The notes below the pieces were generated by a model. It was not told the origin of the DNA and did not search any database. It worked only from the letters and a program-made list of their open reading frames with translations. 64,000 nt of DNA from Tigriopus japonicus. Taxonomy: Eukaryota > Arthropoda > Copepoda > Harpacticoida > Harpacticidae. The translations under genes were made by a program, and so were the position numbers. The stretch is from the NCBI GenBank assembly GCA_010645155.1, contig JAAGOF010000188.1, forward strand, positions 214,390 to 278,389, in the 5' to 3' direction. This document shows, piece by piece, positions 32,131 to 42,400 of the stretch (the stretch's first letter is position 1; every line of letters begins with the position of its first letter).

Positions 32131-35100
32131 ATGGCCAAGGCTTCAAAGAGCCGCAAAATCCACCTTTCAACTCAATCGTGTTCCAAAATCGAGCTAGATT
32201 TTATTCCAGATCCCGTCGTGGTGGCCGAATCCGGCCTTGTGTCCCTAGATTTCGGCTCCTGGACATTAGTAACTCGAAGCAACCTTGATTTTGTAAAAGA
32301 AGGAGGATGGCCTTTGACGTCGATGAACTTCTTGTACAACAACAAAACTGGCGAATACATATCCAGGGTATTCAATCGAACCGTCGAGTCCGGGCAAATA
32401 CCTCAAGGACAAGTTCTGTTGTCTAAGTGTCGAGACTTTTTCCTCAACAACTTTCCTTGCTTGGGCATTAATTATTACGAATCAGAAGAATTTCCATTTC
32501 ATTTGAGCTTTGCTCTGGATTGCCAAAAGCTTGTCCACTTAAAACAGGCTCCTAATACTCTTGAAGGCTTAATCTGTGCTCATTGCAATTTAAATCAACC
32601 CAAAAATGAGGACCTGGCGTCATTTTCTTTGGATAATTCGACAGACGTCAAAATTGAACCTGAAGATGTGGCTAATCATGATATTTTGGCGGATGCTGAA
32701 GACATCTTTAAGGCAGAATCTATCATTAAAAATCCAACAAGGTCCAAAAAGAAAAAGTCTTTGAAAGTGTCGAAAGTGAAAGATGAACAATTTATTTCTA
32801 AAAATGATTTATCAAGGTCAGTGCCATTGAGAAAATCCACGAGATGCCGGAAACGTCGCCGACTTTGGTCCAATTCGGACTCGGATATTCAAGGAGACAA
32901 TGCGTGTGATGAATCTGGCTCCGATTTTGAACCGGATATTGAGACAAGACGTTCAAAAAGAGTCGCATCGACGCGAACTCGAAAGAGTCGAATCTTATTG
33001 TCTGATCCTGATTTTTATAAAGTAGATTGGCAAGGCCATGAAATAACTGTGGTATGTAATGTCGATGAGGAACAGATGTGGAATTGCCCCGTGTGTAGTG
33101 CAAGTATTCAAGGCCAACATCGGACAACCCATTTGAACACTCATTTGTTGTTTCGCACTCTTTGTGAGCTTTGTGAAAAGCCTCAAATTTGCGCCAAAAA
33201 GCTGTGGGATCATTATGAAGCAGAACACAGCAAATCAGAAGTTTGGCAGGTCGTGTGTGCCATATGTTCCGAAAAAGTGGATATCAAACAGTCCCGACAA
33301 ACTCTTTGGAATCATTGGAAATCATGCTATGCCAAAGATCATGAAGATAACGTGAACAATTCTAGCTTAATCAAAACTCGTCGAAGTGTTCCTTTGGACC
33401 TTTATGCACCCTCAAGTTATTTGGTTGAACATGAAGGTCAAACCTTCACTTTTGACGGTAAAGTACCACGGAATCAAATGTGGACTTGCCCGTTGTGTTC
33501 ATTTGAAGTCAAAGGTGCCGATAAAGCAAAACACTTGAAATATCATGGAAAATTCCGAATCAGTTGCCAAGTCTGTAGCTTGGCCCATTACTGCCCTCTG
33601 AAGCTTTGGGATCATTGGCATGATCTTCACCCTGAGCAAAAGGTTTGGAGTGGTAAATGTTCAGTTTGCTCAGAAGTGTTTGACATTAAAGACTCTCGAA
33701 ATAAGCTTCAAGATCACTTTGTGTCTTGCTTCCAAACATCACAAGAGATGGGGAAAGAAAAGCCAAAACCAGCGCCCAAAATCGAACCCAATTCTGATGC
33801 TGCAAGACCAAGCAGATTGATAAGAAGACCTCAAACATTTAGGGGAACCACACCAAAACACCTGTTTAATCCCCCAACATTTGTTGTTGAATGGGAGGGC
33901 AAGGATCTGGTTTTACCTGGTTATGTGGGACCAGAAGAAACATGGATCTGTCCCATGTGCTCCACTGAAATGCTTGGAAAGCAAAGGATGACCCATTTAA
34001 GGATACATTTCTTCTTCAGAATGGGATGCGAGATATGTCGGCTATTCCATTTGTGTCCCAGGAAACTTTGGGATCATTATCAAGAAAAGCATGGCAGCGA
34101 AAAAGTGTGGCAGGCGTTGTGTTTGGTTTGTGCCGAACTCATTGATATTCAAGATTCAAGAGATGCCTTCAGAGATCATCTTTTGGACTGCATGAGAGCT
34201 CCTGTCATGGCCAAAAAAGGGTTGGGTAATGTCATAAGTAGTCCGAACACAGATATGAAAGTCTTGTCTCGCGTACCTCAACATTTATTTGTACCCACCA
34301 CCTTTGAAGTAGAGTGGTTGGGCAAGACTGTGACGATCCCTGGCAAACTCTCAGGTAAAGGCAAATGGACTTGTCCCTTGTGCCATGAGGTCATTCAAAC
34401 CTCGAGAAATTGTCACTTAAGAAAGCACAACTTGATTCGAATTGCATGCGGGATATGTGGTTTGTTCCACATGTGTTCCTATAAACTCTGGGATCATTAC
34501 AACACCCTTCATCAAGCGAACGAAAAATGGCCTTGCAAATGTCCCGTTTGTTCCAAAGTTTTGGATATCAAAGAGTCTCGAAACAAATGTCGAGACCACG
34601 TGGTCAATTGTTTTGTGAGGACTAAAAGAGAAAAATACAAAGCTAACAACTTGACCAATAAACCGGGAACAGTCATTGTGTGTGAAACGTGTGGAAAGAT
34701 CTTCAAGAACAAACGTGTTATGGAACGTCATGTTCTTAAAGTCCATCAAGACAAGAAATTGACCTCAAAATGTGAGGTTTGTGCGATTGAATTAAGTGAT
34801 AGCAAGCTTCGAAGACACATGAGAAATGTCCATTTAGCCGCCCGATTCGAGTGTCCCATGTGTTTCAAGGTTGAGAAATTTGCCCGAATCTTTTGGGAAC
34901 ATTTGAGAGACAACCATTTGGACCGGGTCAAAGAGTTCCCTTGTCCGTGTTGTAAGCAAGTGTTTCCAATAAACCTAAAAGATGGACCAAACTTCCCAAT
35001 TCATCAAGAAGAGTGTCTTCGCCAACATCTCAATCAATTAAAAGAAGCGGAAAAACAAAGGTTATTGGCCAAACCCTTAAATTATCCTTGTCCAATCTGC

Positions 35101-35887
35101 CCTAAAAGGTTCCAGACTCAATACATGGCTAATTCGCACATGAGAGGACACAAAGAAGCCGGTCAGTTCTGCAATCTTTGTCGGTACAAAACCCATTCTC
35201 CGGCTCATTTACGAGCTCATGTCAACCGTGTTCATGGCCAAAATTCCAATGGGATCAAATGTGAGTTTTGTGGCGAGAAATTTAAGACTCAGCCTTCTTT
35301 GGAGTACCATTTAAGCTCAACTCATGGAGTCAAATCGGAGTACGCTTGTGAACAATGTCCTCTCAAATTGTCAACAAAAGTTCAATTAAGAAAACATCAG
35401 AAGAGTGCTCATGGGGGCGCTCAATTCAAGTGTAATGTTTGTCAGAGCTCTTTCTCAGATCAAGTGTCATGTGATACCCATACAATTGCCAATCATTGCC
35501 AAGCCCATTTACGATTCCAGTAAGTACATTTCACTTGTTTAAACACAAGAGTTAGGGAATATAAACTATTATGGTCTACTTTTCAGGTGTACCGTATGTC
35601 AAGAGGTGTTCAATGCGAAGAACGAACTTGCTCATCATATGAATGCACTTCATGGATATCAGCTTCCCGTTGAAAGCCAATCCTCGGTCTCACAAATTTT
35701 CAACGAATCTCAACCAGAATTGGTTGACTTGGTTGAGGATTCAAGAAATCATAAACCGGCAGCCTTTTCTACGAATGCTGATCCGAATCTGGCCTTTTCA
35801 ATTCAGAGCCTTCCGGGAGCCTTGAGCGGGCAAACCATCGTCGTCAATATGGATGACCCAACTAATTCTTTTCATATCAATGTTTAA
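32131..35887 (+). CDS. ZnF-E: four-module zinc-finger protein, two exons
   Basis: Exons 32131-35519 and 35587-35887 give about 1229 residues, the longest intact member. Residues about 41-155 are the N-terminal domain (SWTLVTRSNLDF, GWPLTSMNFLYN, TGEYISRV, PCLG, FPFHLSFA, LEGLICAHC). The linker has VKIEPED, a consensus PsiKxE site, and basic KKKK and RKRR patches. Four KLWDH modules follow (about 33013-33330, 33418-33735, 33886-34195, 34306-34615), then a classical finger, the FWEH module and at least five C2H2 fingers. The 67-bp intron splits a Gln codon (CA/G) immediately before the last finger CTVC. The tail contains LVDLVED and a QTIVVNMDDP motif. AATAAA lies 18 bases after the stop. No damage is seen; this is the best reference member. 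Confidence 0.92.
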
Positions 35888-35904
35888 ATGTGGAAAGTCG
35901 AGTG

Positions 35905-35910
35905 AATAAA
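35905..35910 (+). terminator. Poly(A) signal of ZnF-E
   Basis: AATAAA 18 bases downstream of the ZnF-E stop, implying a very short 3' UTR. ZnF-F begins about 490 bases further on. Confidence 0.6.
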
Positions 35911-36401
35911 TTGTAGCTGTTACCTCCAAAACTTATATCAAGAAGCTCTCGGTATAGAAGCTTCTTTAAATGTGGGTAAGAAGGTTTAACATTTTGCTTT
36001 CGTACAACAACAATTTACTTATAAATAGACATTTTCTTGAGTTTTCCGATGGGCATTGAATCATTTCAAGACCACACAAAATAAAAGATAAACTTGAATT
36101 TTTGCTAACTTTCCCCAAATTTAAAGGTCTCGGTAAACTCGTCAACTCCCTCGGTAATAAAGTTTTTCAAGGTGATGTCATACCATTAAATTTCCAAGTT
36201 GTAAGAATAACAAAAAATATGAATAAAACCATCGTTTATTTCGATTTTCAAACTAGAGGAAAATTTGCAGTTTCAAGCGTCAGATGTAAAAGTCGCCATC
36301 TAGCGTCGTGTTAAAGAAACGAGAATCCAAACATTCAATGTTGTGATTGGTGTTCTTGTATTTTTATTTTCGAATTCTTCAAGTTATCTACGTTCAAGAG
36401 C

Positions 36402-39400
36402 ATGTCTATGGTTCTCGAGAAACGGTCAAAATCCCAGGTGGATTACGGTCCAGATCCAAAAACATTAGCCAAATGTGGATTGGTCAAAATGGAGTTTTTC
36501 TCTTGGGTTTGGATAACCCGAGATACTTTGGATTTCGTGACAAATCTAGGTTGGCCTTTGCCATCCTTAACCTTCTTATTAAACGGTGAAACTGGGGAAT
36601 TTATCTGTCGAGTTTTAAATAAAACTTATCGAACGGGTCGTTTTCGCAATGAGCAAGAAATGCTCCAAGAATGCGTCAACTTCTTCCACATGAACTTTCC
36701 GTGTTTAGGAATTGATTACCAAGAATCCGATGATTTTCCATTTCAATTACAATTTTCTCCAACATGCTCAAAAATCGTGCATTTATCCCGAGCTCCAGAC
36801 ATTTTGGAAGGCTTGATGTGTTCCAATTGCCGGGAATGGAACAAAACGTCATCAAATGAGCTCACATTAGAACCCAACGTCATTGACGATGCACTGTTAG
36901 AGGCTAATATTCTACCTGAGGCAAAAGATCTGTTTCCTGGAGATGAAGATGATGATTATGCCATAACCGTGCTAATGAGCAAAGAGGATCAAGACTCCAA
37001 TGTCTTATGTGAATCTCAACATCCCTTGGGAACTGTGATTTCTTCTAAAGATGAACCAGAACCAGAGATCTTCCCAGAGCTTTTGACAACACCGCGGGAA
37101 CGTCGTTTACCTCAGGTTTTAAAAGACTATGCCTTAACCACGTCTCCAAACACTGAAGCCAATTTGCCAATGCTTCAAAGGCCAAAAACTGGCCAATGTG
37201 AACGTGTTTTAGAGAGCTATGTCGTGGAATGGAAAGGCCAAGATCAGATTCTGCATCTGCGGCACGACAAAGACCAGGATTGGACATGCCCTTTCTGTTC
37301 CAAAACACTCACTCCAAAACAAAGGTTAGTAACTTGAACACTGAATTGATTTTGATTTTTGATTTGTACAAATGAAAATTGGTTGACCTCGAATTTTCTC
37401 ACAAAATTCTTTTTTTTGTGGAAAATTTACTGATATTTAGGGCACATCGGGCCTTGGCAAAAATAAACAAATTTTGAGCTTTTAGTGTTTGGTTAGCGAT
37501 TGAACTTCTGAAAAAAATACGTTTTTAAACCGAAAAAACACCTTTTTCATAAGATTCATATTTGACCAAAGTTATAATACGTTTTTGTTGTGGAGGGGAC
37601 GGATTTGCTTAAATTTGACTTTTCTTGATAAAAAATACCTTTTTTTAATAATTTTTGATTTGAATTCGAGCTCTACTGATCTTTCTTTTTTCTTTGAAAA
37701 TAGTGTGCGTGGGCATCTAAGAGGCCATTTTATGATCTACGTTCAATGTGGAATCTGCCAACTGCCTCATTATTGTCCTCTAAAACTTTGGGATCACTTT
37801 GAAGAACGCCACCAATTAGACGAAGAATGGAAGGTCAAATGTAGTGGGTGCTATGAAGTTCACGATATCAAGCCCTCACGATATACCTTCCGAAACCATC
37901 TGATGAATTGCAAACGAAAATTATCCCGAAGTCAAAGCTCAAAACCCAAAAAGCCATGGGCCAGAAGCCCCAAAATGTGCGATCTCTGTGGACGCACACT
38001 TCAAACTGAATATCATTTGAGGTCCCACAAAAGTCGAGTTCACGAAAACAAGGTGATCACGTGGCAATGTCACATTTGTGATCTTGAAATGAACCAAAAT
38101 AAGAAATATGGCCATTTGAGAAAGATTCACTTACACTCACGATTCAATTGTTCGATATGCAATCTTCGTCTTCGGACGGGCAGATCGTTTTTGGATCACG
38201 TTTTGGAGAACCATCCGGAAGATATGAAAAGCTTTCAGTGTCCGGAATGTAAAGAAAATATCCCGATTCAACCTGAAGAAGGACCAAACTTTGCCGATCA
38301 TCACGAAGACTGCCTTAGACAACATATTAAAAGGTTGAAAGAGGGTGTCAAAGAAAGAATCTCAGCCAAACCGTTGAGATTTCCGTGTCCAATTTGTTCC
38401 AAGAGATTTCCAACTCAGTGGCTCTTGAATACGCATGTCAGAGGTCATAAAGATAGTGGGCATTTCTGCAGCCAATGTCGATATCGCACCCATTCGGCCG
38501 CTCACTTGAGAGCCCATGTGACCCGAGTTCATGGGAAAAATGAGGACGGTATTAAATGTGAGTTCTGCGACGAAAGATTCCAAACTCAACAATCTATCCA
38601 AGATCATTGGAGTGATGTGCATGGCATTGATTCGGAATATCAATGCCAACTTTGTCCCTTGAAAACTGCCGACAAGATCCAAATGCGGAAACACATGAAA
38701 CAATGCCATTCCAACTATGGACCTGAGTTCAAATGTGATGAGTGCCACTTGATCTTCCAAGATCAATCATCTCTAAATATGCATGTCCTTGGTACTCATC
38801 CGAATAGAAACATACGTTTTCAGTAAGTACAAGAGGGATTGGACAAAGTTGCACCTACACCTTGCAATCAAAATTAAGTTTTTTTACGGTTTGGTCAAAT
38901 TTTGCAATTTCATCAATTGCATGCAAAAAATTGCATCTTTTGTATGTATATTTTCTAGCCTTTGCCATTTAAATGTAGTAGTACCTTGTTCAAAATTTAA
39001 AATTTTCAAGCTTCAAGCAACGCAGTACCAAATCCAGAAATGAATAAGATCGATCAGCTTGCTTGAAACATTGAGTGAGACATATAAAATACTAGAGAGA
39101 GTGTATCCGTAAAAATGTGTCACTAATTGTCAACTGTTGAGCGGACAAAAGTGTAAACAACATTTGAAGTGTGTGACCAGGCAAATGTAAACCTTGACAG
39201 CAATCAATTTTGCTCAAACACTTACTAATGCAGAGTTACATATAAGAATTCAGGGTGTGAGTATTCTAATCCAGGACATTATAACTCTCTGTTCATTTTT
39301 AAGGTTTTAAAATTTGGGTCACTTTTTACCTTCTTTAATGGTCATTTCCTTGCCAAAAAGGAAGGTTTCACAGGGTGAGGATGACTTCGATTTGATATGA

Positions 39401-42400
39401 AAATGAAAGAACGTTATTGAAAACATTTTGAATGGAGTGAACTTGCAAGTATATGCCAATCACTGTTGGTTTTTTGGTTATCTTCAGGGTTGGTCAGGGG
39501 GGGGAGACAACTTTTTTTATTTATCCCCTTTGTCCATAAACGGGATTTACGGGATAAACGGAATTAATGGGGGGATAAACGGGATAAATCAGGGGAAAAA
39601 CGAAAAAGCCAATTTGGATGTGTTTTAATAATTTTTGATATCCCTGAAAAATAGCTGATCAAAACCAATACCATAATAAGACAATATGGCTAAAATAGCT
39701 CATAAATCTCCCATGGTTCTTGGGAACTGACAACTTAAGGGTTTATGCAGTCTTAAGTATCATCAATGATGAATATGTCTGGCACCAGTTTAAGCACACA
39801 GTACTGAAAAGTATGTTTTGATTTTTTTTGTATACAAAGCTTTTTGTTGAGCTTCAGAAATTTGCATTAAGTTGGTACTTGTGCATTCTAATTTGTCTTT
39901 TTGCTGAGCCCTGAAAATTTTGGGTCTAAAAACTATATATGTAACTCTTAACAGCATCTGTTGAACTGTCCTCAAACTCATGTGAAACCCTCAAGTACTG
40001 TTGCTAAGAGAATTTCTCAATAAAGCTAAACAGGAACAAGATCTAATTTTCAGTGAAAACAAGCATTCATCCACCTATACTCACTTTTAGTTTCCCAAAA
40101 ATGCATGTTCCATGTAATGAAATTTGGTTGTTTTGATTAATTCAACAAGAAATCATGAAGTAAAATTTGATCTCTAAAGGAAAAGCAATCACACCCTTAA
40201 GTGATGACAAGAACATCACATGAGGCAAGCAAGGCATGATTTCACTTGAGACATGTCAAAACTGAAGAAATTTTCGTCCTTGAAGATTATGTGGATCAGA
40301 AAAGTTCATGCACAATGGATATAACAAATTGACGAAAAAGACGAACTTATTTATGAACATAACGATATCAGGCTTGAAAAAGTAGAAAAATCCCGTTTAT
40401 CCCGCTTATCCCGTTTGTCCCCTTTATCCCTTGGAGGAAAATCCCATTTATCCCGTTGTCCCCTTTATCCCTTGGAGGAAAATCCCGTTTATCCCGCTTA
40501 TCCCGTTTGTCCCCTTTATCCCTTGGAGGAAAATCCCGTTTATCCCGCTTATCCCGTTTGTCCCCTTTATCCAGGGTTGGTCAGGGGGATTATCCCCTCC
40601 AAAAAGAGTCCCGTTTATCCCCCTTGGGATAAACGGGATTTTCCTTCAAGCAGTAAAAGGGATAAACGGGATAAACGGGATTTTCCTACTTTTCAAGCTT
40701 TTTTCCTACTTTTCACGCTTTTTTCCTACTTTTCAAGCATTTTTTCTTACTCTTCAAGCATTTTTTCCGACCTTAAAAGCATTTTTTTCTTGCTCTTCAA
40801 GCATTCTTACCTTAAAAGCAATTTTCTCTTACTCTTCCAGCATTTTTTCCTACCTTAAAAGCATTTTTTCTGTCTTCAAGCATTTTATCCTATCTTAAAA
40901 GCAATTTTCCTACGTTTCAAGCGTTTCTTCCTCATTTCTATAATTATTCACAAATTTCTGTAACAGTATGTTACCCACAAAATCTCACTTTTTTCAATTA
41001 AGTCCCACACAAAAAATGATTTCCATTAATACAATGAAAACTCCTAGGTTTTTAGCTTTTATTTGTTTGTGTTTCCGAAGTCAGAACGCAGCTTTGCAGC
41101 TGCAATCTGATATAGGCTGTCTGCTCTGTAGGAATATTGCAGGGTTAGTTGGGGGATTTTCTCATCCATAAAGCGTCCCGTTTATTGGGATTAACGGGAT
41201 TTTCCTCCAGGGAATAACGGGGATAAAGGGGATTTCCCTCCTTTATCAAACAAATTCCCCTTATTTCTAGAAATTACTTCATTTTTGTGTCTCTGTATTA
41301 CATTCACTGAGCATGAAGTTTTCTTACCTCAATATCTTCAACTGTGGAAGACTTCAATTTCATCACCACTCGACAAGTATTGTCAATTGTAACATGTTTT
41401 TTGAGTTTGATAATATATAACAATTATTTCTGTTATATATCTGTTAAATATTGTAAATATATTTTATTGATATTTATATTAAGCCTTTAGTGTTTGATCG
41501 GCCATTTTCAGGGATGCCAAAAAGTATTCAAACATGTCAAAATCGGAACAAAATTTGCTTTATTTCGTTTATCCACCGGTTCATCCCGTTTATCCTCCCA
41601 TTTATCCCGTTTATCCCCCCATTTATCCCGTTTATCCCCCAATTTATCCCGTTTATCCCCGGGTAAAGGGGATAAATCGAAAAAGTTGATCCCCCGACCA
41701 ACCCTGCCTTTATCCCTTGGAGGAAAATCCCGTTTATTCCGCTTATCCCGTTTGTCCCCTTTATCCCTTGGAGGAAAATCCCGTTTCGGATGGGATTATC
41801 CCCCCGACCAACCCTAGTTATCTTAGGGAAATATGAAGATATGAGTCTTTTAGAACCCCACCCAAAACAAGAACTTTTGAGACCTTACCAATGCAAGTTT
41901 GGCTACTTTGACTGTCTGCTGAAGAGCACCGAGAGCGACATTTTCATAGGGGCAAAATTCAAGGATAGCTTTGCCTCCTATTACAGAAGCTTATGGGCAA
42001 GAAGCGTCATCAGAACACTAGCGACAATGGCTTTGACCTGAAGTTTCATAAAAGCCAAGCAATTTCCTGTGAATGGCAACCTTTGGTCAGCTATTTGTGA
42101 AAATTGTCCTCGCACTGCACTATATGTACCAGCCTGCCAGGGCTGTCTGGGCTTTATCAGATGATCTTAAAGCCAAATTTGAAAATAGGACTAGAAGTTA
42201 AAGGCTTGAAGTTGACTTGAAAATGACAATAGTGTTGCAATTATATTGTGCCAAGAACGTTTGTCTTTATTATCCCGTACAATTCTTTGAGCCCTTAAAA
42301 TCGTCGGTGGTTCCCCCTATACGTACAGCTGAAATCCATGGAACTTTTTTAGCCACATTGAGCTGATTCAAAGATTGCTCAAACCAGGATTGCTCAAAAA

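Larger units (their letters stand above)
39485..41816. mobile_element. hAT-like 2.3-kb element carrying minisatellites
   Basis: The left end CAGGGTTGGTCAGGGGG is mirrored by CCCCCGACCAACCCTA on the right. An 8-bp duplication GTTATCTT flanks it exactly (39477-39484 and 41817-41824). No transposase is visible. Inside, tandem arrays of (A/G)TCCCGTTTATCCC and its complement occur near both ends and at about 40390-40690, and internal copies of the terminal motif (about 40571-40590 and 41692-41706) suggest nesting or internal duplication. Confidence 0.75.

Noticed and set aside
32251..32595. The shared N-terminal domain as an insect ZAD domain
   Set aside because: ZAD needs four cysteines in two CxxC pairs bracketing the domain; here only the C-terminal CxxC is constant and the start is SWxWxTR without cysteines.
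40391..40680. CRISPR-like direct repeats
   Set aside because: The repeats are contiguous without unique spacers, and the window is clearly eukaryotic.
40415..40898. Two overlapping open frames of about 150 codons rich in Pro, Ile and Tyr
   Set aside because: They translate the tandem minisatellite and the TTTTCAAGC array; the periodic peptide is a by-product of the repeat.
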